From: Paenibacillus sp. GM2
GTDB taxonomy: Bacteria > Bacillota > Bacilli > Paenibacillales > Paenibacillaceae
Direction of reading: 5' to 3'
Assembly (NCBI RefSeq): GCF_900069005.2
Contig: NZ_LN831279.1
Coordinates: forward strand, 2,682,269 to 2,746,268
Length of the DNA stretch: 64,000 nt
The translations under genes and the position numbers were made by a program. Position 1 is the first letter of the stretch, and the number at the start of each line of letters is the position of its first letter. Shown piece after piece: positions 9,035-17,394 of the stretch. The notes under the pieces were generated by a model. It worked only from the letters and a program-made list of their open reading frames with translations. It was not told the DNA's origin and made no database searches.

Positions 9035-9108
9035 TGGGCCCTGAGGGACTCGAACCCCCGACCAATCGGTTATGAGCCGACCGCTCTAACCAACTGAGCT
9101 AAGGGCCC
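9035..9108 (-). tRNA. tRNA with CAU anticodon, probably tRNA-Ile2
   Basis: A 74-nt cloverleaf with acceptor GGGCCCT/AGGGCCC, D-loop AGTTGGTTA, anticodon loop CTCATAA and T-arm GGTTCGAGTC. CCA is not encoded. The loop CTCATAA with A at position 38 resembles bacterial Ile2, whose wobble C is changed to lysidine by TilS, more than elongator Met, which usually has a TTCATAC loop in Bacillota. Elongator Met cannot be excluded by sequence alone. Confidence 0.85.
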
Positions 9109-9133
9109 TTGCGACAAATGACTAAAATAAGTA

Positions 9134-9207
<74 letters not shown>

Positions 9208-9229
9208 ACAATAAATAGCGACAAGTAAT

Positions 9230-9259
9230 AATATACATGAGTATGCCATAGTTTGTCAA
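9230..9259 (-). promoter_or_regulatory. SigA-type promoter of the tRNA operon
   Basis: On the minus strand a perfect -35 TTGACA (9259-9254) and a -10 TATATT (9235-9230) are 18 bp apart, about 20 bp upstream of the initiator tRNA. This is a strong stable-RNA promoter. Confidence 0.8.
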
Positions 9260-9335
9260 GTGTTACTTTAAGGGATTGTGTAAACCTTTGCTCTTATCTA
9301 TAGAAATGAAACGGATAATCGTCTCGGATAAAATT

Positions 9336-9500
9336 TCAAGGAATGAACCTGACGCCGTACTTTCCACGCTTGGAGCGGAAGATTTCAATTTCATTCATGC
9401 GATCAAAGCCGTAAATCCAGCCATCTTGTTCTAATCTCTTTGCCAGGCAGCCGGCTTGAAATTTCGTACGATACAACTTATTGAAATACACCCAATGCAT
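9336..9500 (-). CDS. Small hypothetical protein (54 residues)
   Basis: Starts at ATG 9500 behind a strong GGAGGAG site with an 8-nt gap. The product is basic and aromatic: it opens with MHWVYFNKLYRTKF and ends in IEIFRSKRGKYGVRFIP. Codon use and the ribosome site support translation. A second ATG 5 bp upstream runs into a stop after eight codons. It lies between the tRNA operon and the transporter operon. I cannot assign a family; a conserved small Paenibacillus protein is likely. Confidence 0.6.
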   Translation of the reverse strand: MHWVYFNKLYRTKFQAGCLAKRLEQDGWIYGFDRMNEIEIFRSKRGKYGVRFIP

Positions 9501-9557
9501 TCATAATCTCCTCCATACAGATTTGATTCATCGCTATATAGATTACCCAGAATTGTA

Positions 9558-9597
9558 CAAAAAAAGCCGCCGAAATAATTTCCAGCGACTTTTTTTA
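9558..9597. terminator. Bidirectional terminator after the transporter operon
   Basis: Inverted repeat with arms around 9565-9572 and 9583-9590, extended by AAAT/ATTT pairing in the loop and flanked by seven T on both strands. It directly follows the stop of the solute-binding protein gene. Confidence 0.8.
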
Positions 9598-9605
9598 TAA
9601 TTCAA

Positions 9606-11126
9606 TTATCCTCTACTCGATAATCCAGCAGCTGCATCCACATTATCTTCAGGAATAAAAGGCGTGCCGTCTTCCTGGAATTCGGTCTTAGGATTAAGCT
9701 TGATCTCCTGCAGCATTTTGTTCCCCTTCTCCGACCATTCCTTCAGGGCTTCTGATGCTGACTTCTTCTTATCTAATACCTCTTGGAAATAATTTCGGCC
9801 GATATTTTCAACGTAATACAATCCTCGCTTCTCCTGCTTCAGCTTATCATCCTTCGGATTTGTCGGAGGTACCGGCTTGATATTATAGAAGGCCCCGATA
9901 TTATAAGATTGACCCTGCCGTGGTTGGATATAAGACTTCCGGGCAACCATCTCATACGAATTGCTCCGTGACTTCAGCTTCGCCCAGTCTTCACCGGCAA
10001 TGAACTTAATATAGTCCCAGGCCGATTCCGGATTAGGCGCATTGGTGTTAATCGCAAACGTATTGTTAAGATAAATGTTGCCGCCAATATCCGGCTTCTC
10101 CGGATGTGTCGGAAGCGTTACTACATCCCAATCAACTGGCGTGTAATCCTTGATCTTGGCTGCATTCGTATTGGCGTCAGCAATATCGTTAATATAATAG
10201 CTCTCGGCGATCATCATCGCGACTTTGCCAGATAAGAACAAATCATTGGATATCGGAGTCCATTTCTCATCATAGTTGACATTATTGTTATTGGGGATAA
10301 CTTCTTCTTTAACAAGGTTGCTGATCGTATCCCATGCTTTAATCCACTGCGGCGAATCCACCGTCATGGTCTCAGCCTTTTCATCATACAACCTTAGCTG
10401 CAGCGGAGCCATGTAGGTATATTGCATATCCCAGAATGGATCATTGCCCAAATAACGATTGAAAGAGAATCCATAGACGCGATCCTTGCCTGAACCCTTC
10501 GCCACTCTCTTCGCCAAATTAAATACATCGTCCCAAGTCATTTTATCCGTCGGAGGCTCAACCCCGGCATCGGATAACAGCTTCTTGTTATAGAACAATG
10601 CCGATGAAGAGAATGAAGGAGTTAACGCATAAAGATTTCCCTCTCCCAAATCCTTAATGCCATCGATGACGGCTGGAACAAAATCACTTGTATCAAATTT
10701 GTCCTCCTGGACTAATGGGTCAAGCTGCTTCAGCATATTTTCCTGGATCAATTGCTTTAGCACACTAACGTCTGCAACGACGACATCAACGGGATTGCTG
10801 CCGGTCATAATTTTCTTCATGCCGTCCATGTAATCCGGCTCTTTATAAGGCTCTGATCCATCATTATAACGCCAATCGCTCTGATTAATAGCAGGCACTA
10901 TTTCGATCTTTACATTTTTTCTGTCAAATTCATAAATATCTGTGTACTGTTGACGGAAATAAGAGTCATCCATATTGCCGCCATACAGGACGCCGATGCG
11001 GAGTACTTTCTCTTGGTTGCTATCCGGAGCCTTTGCTCCGCTGCATCCAGCAAGCATTCCCAGGGCCATTGTGGCCGCCAGGGATACTGTCATCATTTTA
11101 CGCATTTTTCCGTTCTTAAGCTTCAT
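9606..11126 (-). CDS. Extracellular solute-binding lipoprotein, family 1
   Basis: 506 residues. Signal peptide with lipobox LAGC and lipidated Cys 28, then VLRIGVLYGGN and the two-lobed layout of family 1 (sugar-type) binding proteins, with a typical conserved segment AMMIAESYY. It is anchored to the outer face of the membrane and should capture an unknown ligand. The ATG overlaps the stop of the ATPase gene (ATGA) and has a GAGGAGG site. Unusually for this family, the neighbours are a MacB/FtsX-type permease and a membrane-fusion protein, and no MalF/MalG-type permease is present. It may act as a sensor or loading part of that complex; this is inference. Confidence 0.85.
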   Translation of the reverse strand: MKLKNGKMRKMMTVSLAATMALGMLAGCSGAKAPDSNQEKVLRIGVLYGGNMDDSYFRQQYTDIYEFDRKNVKIEIVPAINQSDWRYNDGSEPYKEPDYMDGMKKIMTGSNPVDVVVADVSVLKQLIQENMLKQLDPLVQEDKFDTSDFVPAVIDGIKDLGEGNLYALTPSFSSSALFYNKKLLSDAGVEPPTDKMTWDDVFNLAKRVAKGSGKDRVYGFSFNRYLGNDPFWDMQYTYMAPLQLRLYDEKAETMTVDSPQWIKAWDTISNLVKEEVIPNNNNVNYDEKWTPISNDLFLSGKVAMMIAESYYINDIADANTNAAKIKDYTPVDWDVVTLPTHPEKPDIGGNIYLNNTFAINTNAPNPESAWDYIKFIAGEDWAKLKSRSNSYEMVARKSYIQPRQGQSYNIGAFYNIKPVPPTNPKDDKLKQEKRGLYYVENIGRNYFQEVLDKKKSASEALKEWSEKGNKMLQEIKLNPKTEFQEDGTPFIPEDNVDAAAGLSSRG

Positions 11127-12028
11127 GCGTTCTCCTCCTCTAATGATTTCGGCGCCGTAATCACAATCTTGTCACCATCAAACTCCATGCTGGCTCTCCC
11201 CTGAATCCCGACCGCTTCAAGATATTCCTTAGGAACCTGCAATCTCCCAACCCGATCGACAACCACAAATGCTTCGTGTACTTCCTGAAGCCCGCCTTGA
11301 TGGAAACCACCGTTCTCCATCGTTGCCAGATCCAGATTCGGATTACGCTTGAGAAACTCTGTACTCGTTAAACCGTCGCGAATGGCAACAACCCGGTCAA
11401 CCTTGCCGGCCAGCGTTAAATCATGCGTAACGATAACGATCGTAATTCCAAGTTCACGATTCACATTGCGGAAAATATTCATGATCTGGTCAGCGGTTGC
11501 CGTATCAACCGAGCCGGTCGGCTCATCCGCCAATAGCAGCTTGGGGCGATTCGATAGCGAGATGGCGATGGCTACGCGCTGCTGCTCTCCGCCGGAGAGC
11601 TGATGCAGCTTGCTGTGCATGCGATCCTTCAGACCGACCCATTCAAGCAGCTGCTTGGCATAGACCCGATCCAGCTTGCCGCTTAACAGCATCGGCATTT
11701 CTACATTCTCCAAAGCAGATAGATACGGAAGCAGGTTGCGTCCGTTGTTCTGCCATACAAAGCCAACGGTGTTCCGCTTGTATTCTACCAGCTGATCGTC
11801 GCGAATCTTCAGCAAATCCCAGCCGCCTACATTCACTTGACCCGCGGAAGGGCGGTCAAGACCGCCCAGCATATTCAGCAGAGTTGATTTGCCGCTGCCG
11901 CTATTGCCGATAATCGCCATCATCTCACCCTGATTTACCGTCAGGTTCAAGCCCTGCAAAGCGACAACTTCGATATCCTCCGATTTAAAGATTTTAACGA
12001 GTCCTTCACAATAGATCATTTCGTTCAT
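11123..12028 (-). CDS. ABC transporter ATPase with C-terminal AbrB-like domain
   Basis: 301 residues from ATG 12028, which has a GAGGAGCGGTAAT site; longer frames start inside the permease gene. Walker A GNSGSGKST at 41-49, signature LSGGEQQR at 144-151 and Walker B LLLADEP at 164-170 place it in the LolD/MacB group. After the ATPase core, residues ~254-295 read VVVDRVGRLQVPKEYLEAVG, followed by FDGDKIVI. This is the swapped-hairpin pattern of SpoVT/AbrB-type domains. It starts 2 bp from the stop of the permease gene and overlaps the lipoprotein gene by 4 bp. Confidence 0.88.
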   Translation of the reverse strand: MNEMIYCEGLVKIFKSEDIEVVALQGLNLTVNQGEMMAIIGNSGSGKSTLLNMLGGLDRPSAGQVNVGGWDLLKIRDDQLVEYKRNTVGFVWQNNGRNLLPYLSALENVEMPMLLSGKLDRVYAKQLLEWVGLKDRMHSKLHQLSGGEQQRVAIAISLSNRPKLLLADEPTGSVDTATADQIMNIFRNVNRELGITIVIVTHDLTLAGKVDRVVAIRDGLTSTEFLKRNPNLDLATMENGGFHQGGLQEVHEAFVVVDRVGRLQVPKEYLEAVGIQGRASMEFDGDKIVITAPKSLEEENA

Positions 12029-12029
12029 A

Positions 12030-14930
12030 TTACCGCTCCTCTCCCATCTTGACTGCCTGATGTACACGCAAGCGGCGGATCTGCCATAGCAGAAGTCCGG
12101 CACCGAGCAGCAGCATAACTAGAACGACAACATATAACTGCATCGTATCCGAGGAATTGAAAATAATTCTGAACGGAGGAACCTGTGAAGTGACATTGTC
12201 CGCCGTCTGCAAGAACGGCAGATACAACTTACCGGCCACTTTGCCGATCACGATCCCAAGCACGATCGATAACCCTGCGGTTAGCAGCTGCTCCGCCAGC
12301 AGCATAAGCGTCAGCTGTCTGCGCGATAAGCCCATGGCCCGCAAAATACCAAATTGTACAACCCGGCTTGATAAGTTAAAGAACCAATACATCACATAAC
12401 CGATTAAGGATACGATTACCGAGACCAGGAAGCCCATACTCAAAATCCCGAATACCCCGCCTCGGGTAGGATGTTTCTTCTGCGTCGCCAGCTCGCTGCG
12501 CACATCCTTGACCGAATAAAGATCGATATTCTCGCTGGTCAGCTTCGTGACGATCGGCCCAACCTTGGCATCCGGCTTCATCTTGAGCCACACTTCATAA
12601 GGAAGAATCTTGGCCTGGTCATAAATATAATCCAGGTTAGCAATGAGGAACGGAGATTCATCCGGATACATACTAGGCCAGTACGGCAAAATTCCGTACA
12701 CAATAAAATCTACAGATCGCTCCGCTAAAGACACCGTAATAATGTCACCGGGCTTCAGCTGATACTTCTCCGCCAGATTGGACGGAACAAGCGCAGCGCT
12801 CTCGTTCATCCCGAGTAAATTCAAATATTGATGCGGAGCCGCCGGGAACAAGTCATCGCGGAACCAGGCCACCTGATAGAAATCAGCGTTATCAATCCCC
12901 ATAATGTTCCCTTGGCCTGCTGAACGTCCAGAGATGATAAGATTGCCCTTGGTCTGCAGTACCCTGGCCGCATGCTCTACACCTTCCAGCTTGCGAAATA
13001 CTTCAAACGGCGGTTCGATATAATTCATCTTGGTCGGCTTATTGCCTTGACCATTCCCAGGCCCTCCCCCCGGGTTCCCCCCGCCAGGATTGCCTCCTCC
13101 CGGATTACCGCCGCCTGGGTTGCCTCCACCACCGGTACCTCCCTGTCCTTGGCCTGTTGGCGGTTTGGTGGGCGTTTCAGGCGTCTCTTCCCACACGGTT
13201 TGCATGATAACGTCCGCCCCATATTTATATAGCGTACGCTCCGTCGAGTTCAGATCAATCGTGCGAGCGGCAGAAGCATTATATACACCCAGCCCTAATG
13301 TTAGAACCAGCAAAATCATCAGCGGATAATAGGAAGAGGCTGAACGTGACAGCTGGGTTAGACTTAAATAATATGGAACCGGCAGCCACTTCTTGCCAAT
13401 CCAACCGATCAGCTTAAGAATCCACGGGAAAATCCGCAGGAAAAACAGCCCGATCGAGAAAATAGCCAGCGCCGGAACGAAGAACAAGAAAGGTTGCACC
13501 TGCAGCTCATCCGTCGTCATCCCCGTCTGGAACGTTAACATTTGGCGCTCATAAAACAGGTAATAGCCGTATCCGGCGACCCCCATCAGCACAATATCCA
13601 GACACCAGCGCTGCCAGGTCGGCATGCGATCGTTGCGAGCCTGTTTGCGCTTCGCATTGACAATGGAGGCGCGAGCATAAGATACCGCTGGAAGCACCGT
13701 AGCCAGGATCGCGATAAGAACCGCCAATCCTCCAAGAAGCAGCGCATCCGCATTGAACCCAACAGGGATGGACTTCCGATTGACAAAGGTCAGGAAGCCG
13801 TCCGCGGAACCGATGCTCTTTGACATAAACCAGCCGAGCAAGGGGCCGAATATCATAGCAGCCGCACCTAACATAATCCCTTCCAGCAAATAAATGAATA
13901 TAATCTGCTTGGTAGATGCCCCCCGACTGCGCAGCACAGCGATATCGCTCTGCTGTTTATCCAAGGACTGCTTAGCATTCATCACAATATAGTAGAAGAC
14001 CATGGCGATCATCGGGGCAGCCAGCGTGAAGAGCAAGGTCTGCATCTGCAGGCTCTGCTTCCGGAAATCATTTAACAAATCACCAAAAGAGAGATCCACC
14101 TTCGTATCCTTCAGCTTCTGATATAGCTCCACGTTCAATCGGTCAAGCGTGGTCGATAATGGCGACAGTTGACTCGTCTTGATCTCACGTAGATCAAAAG
14201 CATAATACCAGCTGGAACCATGAATCGGAATCGATAATTTCTTAAGAAGAGCCTCATTAAATACTTTTTCATTAACATAGAAGCTGTTCATCATTCCTTC
14301 GAACCCTTGATACCAATAAGGATCCGTCTCATCTGTCGGCTGGAATGTACCGACAATCTTAACCTTCAGAACGATACCCGCACCGCCGGAGACGGGATAT
14401 TCCATCACATCGCCGACATGAAGATCCTGCCGATACATCGCTTCTTCCAGCATCAGTGCTTCCAGAACATTTCCGTCATAGCTATCGGAAGTAATATTGC
14501 CGCCCGACACCGAGATATGATCCTGCAAGCCGCTCATGGAATTGATCGACATCGTCCGCATGCGGCTCGCATCGACCTTCGTCGGGTCCTGCGGATATAC
14601 CTCCGCGCTTCTCAAAGAACGGGCATTCACATAAGCCTTGAACGGAAAATTAATTTCCCCCGGAACTTCCTCAGCAATATACTTATTAACAGCTTCAAGT
14701 CCTGCCAAGTCTGTCTTCGCCCCTCCGGCTGCCTGATAGCTCATAATCAGAGAACCGGCCGGAAGACCTTCACTTTGTTCCTTCAGGGTATTAGAAACAA
14801 CGCGCTTAAGCGCTCCGTCGGAATACATCGGTATGCTTACCGTAAAGGAGACCGCCACGATCAAACCGATCAAGGTGCTCAGCGTTAACCATTTCGTGTT
14901 CCACATTTTACGGAATAGCAAACGTAACAT
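12030..14930 (-). CDS. FtsX/MacB-type ABC permease with Gly/Pro/Asn linker
   Basis: About 966 residues. An N-terminal membrane segment (WLTLSTLIGLIVAVSFTVSI) is followed by a large outer domain, an FtsX block of three helices near residues 305-430, further helices near 450-560, a second outer domain and a final FtsX block of three helices near 835-960. At ~592-632 a low-complexity run of GGGNP units precedes the second outer domain. Start choice: ATG 14930 has a GGGAG site 5 nt upstream; ATG 14942 overlaps the previous stop as TAATG without a clear site. The duplicated FtsX layout resembles large lipoprotein- or peptide-handling permeases. Confidence 0.85.
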   Translation of the reverse strand: MLRLLFRKMWNTKWLTLSTLIGLIVAVSFTVSIPMYSDGALKRVVSNTLKEQSEGLPAGSLIMSYQAAGGAKTDLAGLEAVNKYIAEEVPGEINFPFKAYVNARSLRSAEVYPQDPTKVDASRMRTMSINSMSGLQDHISVSGGNITSDSYDGNVLEALMLEEAMYRQDLHVGDVMEYPVSGGAGIVLKVKIVGTFQPTDETDPYWYQGFEGMMNSFYVNEKVFNEALLKKLSIPIHGSSWYYAFDLREIKTSQLSPLSTTLDRLNVELYQKLKDTKVDLSFGDLLNDFRKQSLQMQTLLFTLAAPMIAMVFYYIVMNAKQSLDKQQSDIAVLRSRGASTKQIIFIYLLEGIMLGAAAMIFGPLLGWFMSKSIGSADGFLTFVNRKSIPVGFNADALLLGGLAVLIAILATVLPAVSYARASIVNAKRKQARNDRMPTWQRWCLDIVLMGVAGYGYYLFYERQMLTFQTGMTTDELQVQPFLFFVPALAIFSIGLFFLRIFPWILKLIGWIGKKWLPVPYYLSLTQLSRSASSYYPLMILLVLTLGLGVYNASAARTIDLNSTERTLYKYGADVIMQTVWEETPETPTKPPTGQGQGGTGGGGNPGGGNPGGGNPGGGNPGGGPGNGQGNKPTKMNYIEPPFEVFRKLEGVEHAARVLQTKGNLIISGRSAGQGNIMGIDNADFYQVAWFRDDLFPAAPHQYLNLLGMNESAALVPSNLAEKYQLKPGDIITVSLAERSVDFIVYGILPYWPSMYPDESPFLIANLDYIYDQAKILPYEVWLKMKPDAKVGPIVTKLTSENIDLYSVKDVRSELATQKKHPTRGGVFGILSMGFLVSVIVSLIGYVMYWFFNLSSRVVQFGILRAMGLSRRQLTLMLLAEQLLTAGLSIVLGIVIGKVAGKLYLPFLQTADNVTSQVPPFRIIFNSSDTMQLYVVVLVMLLLGAGLLLWQIRRLRVHQAVKMGEER

Positions 14931-14941
14931 CGGCACTCCCA

Positions 14942-16045
14942 TTAACGACCCACTACTTTCTGTCCAGGTGTGAGGCCTTTAAGAATCTCAATATCCGTAG
15001 AGGTCTGCATGCCTACTTCTACATCGACTTCACGCTTGGAGCCATCCGCTTCAACAACCTGCACATAAGTACGAGAGCCGATGGTGCGGAGGGCGGATAT
15101 CGGAATGAGTGTTGCCTTCTCCTTACGATTGGTTACGACTTTGACACTTAGCTGGCGTCCTCTCTCCAGATCCTTTGGCCATTTATCCAGCTCGACAATC
15201 AGATATTTATCGATGGAGTCCTTTTCCGGCGCGCCATTATTGCCATTGTTCCCGTTGTTTCCATTATTCGACGAATCCGTAGGAGCCGGCATCGCCTTGA
15301 TTTTTCCATTGATGACGCCTATCGCGTTAATATCAACTTCGGCTTTCATGCCAACAGCCAACTTCTGAAGTTCCTCCTTGCCAAAGGAAGCAGCGACAAC
15401 GAGGGAAGAAGTATCCGAAATCACACCTAACGAATCATAGGCTTTAATCGTTCCCCCCTTCTGAGCGTTAATCGAGACAATCGTGCCTGAGAAAGGAGCC
15501 GTTAACGATCCGTCGGCAATTTTCTGCTCCAGGTCGACCAATTCCTGACGTTGTTCTTCAAATACAATAGAAGCCTTCTCGAATTCAATATCATCCATTT
15601 CATCCTTCTTCCGCAGCGTTTCCTTCATCGTTAATTCCTGCTGGCGGAAATCCAGACGTTTCTTGCGCAGTTCCTTCTCCATATCTTTAACTTCAAGCTC
15701 GATCAGGACATCGCCTTTTTTGACTTTATCTCCGGCCTTGACCAGGACATTTTTAATATGAAGTCCATCCTCAGTAAAATAGAGCGGTTCTTCACGCTGG
15801 CTCATAATTTTGCCGACAGCGCTCACGGACTGCTCAATCGGTTCCGAACGAACCTCATATTCCGGTTTCTTTGAAATTGTAGGCGGGGTAATGACCGGCA
15901 GTACTTCTTCCTCATCTTCATTAGGAAGCAATGAGCACCCCGTTGATAGAAGAAGCGCAGTGCAAATGGACAAAAGCCCCAGCGATCTGATTACCCTCCC
16001 CTTTCTTTTAGTTAATGAATCTTCCATCCACCATTTCATAGACAT
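14942..16045 (-). CDS. Membrane-fusion (HlyD/MacA-like) lipoprotein
   Basis: Up to 367 residues. A signal peptide ends in the lipobox STGC (Cys 37 from the first ATG). Then come a barrel/lipoyl half (VKAGDKVKKGDVLIELEV), a helical hairpin with a coiled coil around residues 120-175, the second lipoyl half (LTAPFSGTIVSINAQKGG) and a beta-barrel. An Asn/Gly run (NNGNNGNNG) interrupts the barrel. The start is uncertain: ATGs at 16045, 16039 and 16027 all lie inside the end of the upstream ATPase gene and none has a strong site. In Gram-positive bacteria such proteins (for example YknX) regulate or extend MacB-like exporters. Confidence 0.85.
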   Translation of the reverse strand: MSMKWWMEDSLTKRKGRVIRSLGLLSICTALLLSTGCSLLPNEDEEEVLPVITPPTISKKPEYEVRSEPIEQSVSAVGKIMSQREEPLYFTEDGLHIKNVLVKAGDKVKKGDVLIELEVKDMEKELRKKRLDFRQQELTMKETLRKKDEMDDIEFEKASIVFEEQRQELVDLEQKIADGSLTAPFSGTIVSINAQKGGTIKAYDSLGVISDTSSLVVAASFGKEELQKLAVGMKAEVDINAIGVINGKIKAMPAPTDSSNNGNNGNNGNNGAPEKDSIDKYLIVELDKWPKDLERGRQLSVKVVTNRKEKATLIPISALRTIGSRTYVQVVEADGSKREVDVEVGMQTSTDIEILKGLTPGQKVVGR

Positions 16046-16922
16046 GGTCTGCTACCTCCAAAATTGTTGGGTCATGTGTTGTCATGCATATTGTCACTTG
16101 TTCTGTATGTATTATATTTTTGAATACGGCCATAACCTGAGCACCCATCTGTGTATCCAGGTTCGCCGTGGGTTCGTCCGCCAGCAGCAGCTTCGGACGG
16201 TGTGCTATCGCCTTGGCAATCGCCACACGTTGTTGCTCCCCGCCGGACATCTCGAACGGTCTATGAAACATCCGTTTGCCGAGTCCGACTAATTCCAGGC
16301 AGTGGGTGACGCGTGCTTTCCACTCACTGGAGGGTACATTTGCCATCCGCAGCGATAATTCGACATTCTCCCAAGCGGATAGAAGCGGAAGCAGGGCATA
16401 AGCCTGAAAGATAAAGCCAATTCGATCCCTGCGCAGCTTCGTACGCTCATTATCGCTTAAGGAATGCAAAGGATGATCCTGAAAAAATATCTCGCCAGAA
16501 GAAGGCTGGTCCAGCCCTCCCAGCATATTGAGCAGCGTCGTTTTACCTGAACCGGATCTGCCTTTCAGCATAACGAGCTGGCCGCTGCGAACCTCCATAT
16601 TGATCCCTTTAAGCACATGAAGTTCACCCCCTCCAACAGGAAAGGAGCGGTGAACGTCTTTAACCGTCAGAATCGGCCCCTTAGGCTCTTCTACCTGTTC
16701 TTGGTGAACAGAAGAAGGGTCTGCCGGGGCATGTTCCTGCTCTGATTCAGCTGCAATAGTCGCAGCTTGCTCCGTTGCAGCCTCGCCTGAAAGAACAACA
16801 TGTTCATCTGCCGAAGCCTCTGGAGCGGGTTGCTCTTCCGTATTGTCCGCTGCCACAGCGTCTACGACTTCTTCCCCGCCGGGTTCAGAGGATTTTACTG
16901 GTTTGCGAAGCCATCGCATCAT
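16008..16922 (-). CDS. MacB/LolD-type ABC ATPase with acidic N-terminal extension
   Basis: 304 residues. Residues 1-82 are an unusual Glu/Ala/Pro-rich extension with no recognisable fold. The ATPase core follows: Walker A GRSGSGKTT at 121-129, signature MSGGEQQR and Walker B LLLADEPTANLD. It is the first gene of the transporter operon, preceded by TAGGAGACC, and overlaps the membrane-fusion gene. The operon has two ATPase genes for one permease gene, so the permease may be served by a heterodimer. Confidence 0.88.
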   Translation of the reverse strand: MMRWLRKPVKSSEPGGEEVVDAVAADNTEEQPAPEASADEHVVLSGEAATEQAATIAAESEQEHAPADPSSVHQEQVEEPKGPILTVKDVHRSFPVGGGELHVLKGINMEVRSGQLVMLKGRSGSGKTTLLNMLGGLDQPSSGEIFFQDHPLHSLSDNERTKLRRDRIGFIFQAYALLPLLSAWENVELSLRMANVPSSEWKARVTHCLELVGLGKRMFHRPFEMSGGEQQRVAIAKAIAHRPKLLLADEPTANLDTQMGAQVMAVFKNIIHTEQVTICMTTHDPTILEVADHVYEMVDGRFIN

Positions 16923-17019
16923 CTTGTATCGGTCTCCTATATTGATCTATTTTTGTGATTTAACGTCAGGGGATAACGCCTCGTTCCGCCGCTTGGCCCA
17001 GTTATCCCATACGTTATGC

Positions 17020-17025
17020 ATTATA
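17020..17025 (-). promoter_or_regulatory. Candidate -10 box of the transporter operon
   Basis: A perfect TATAAT on the minus strand about 100 bp before the first operon gene. No good -35 is found at 16-18 bp, so this is weak. The whole 472-bp spacer between the two divergent genes (16923-17394) is AT-rich and holds nothing else I can name. Confidence 0.3.
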
Positions 17026-17394
17026 AACGAAAACACATGGCAAAAAGTTACAAGATTTTTTACTAAAATGAGATATATTTAGGCATAAGTTTCATAAGTT
17101 TTTTTCATCTAACGAAATTGCAGATCGTGATTTTCCTAAATCCGGCGGCGAATGAATTCCAATGAAACCATATTGTGATGCGGAAAAAATATAGACTTTA
17201 ACCCCTCAATTCGAGACAAGGATGTTCCCCCTTTCGTTTAAATATGAAAAAGCCATCTTGCTTAAATAGCGATGCCTCGTCACCTTAGAGAGACTATATG
17301 CCTCTATTGCCAAAATTTAAATGCTGATAGACCGCTTCTTTTCTGATAGTATAGCAGAGGTTTCTATTATCTACCGGAAAAGAGGATTTACAAA

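Larger units (their letters stand above)
1..9035. mobile_element. Prophage remnant beside a tRNA operon
   Basis: The stretch groups phage tail genes on the minus strand with an ImmA/IrrE protease and a tyrosine integrase on the plus strand. The integrase end lies about 120 bp from the 3' end of a tRNA gene, a usual integration target for such enzymes. No terminase, portal, capsid, replication or repressor gene is visible between the integrase and the tail genes. The integrase is broken and a tail gene is cut at about 6777, so this is a decayed element. The left edge lies outside the window. I found no convincing direct repeat that would define the attachment core, so the right limit is an inference. 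Confidence 0.7.
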
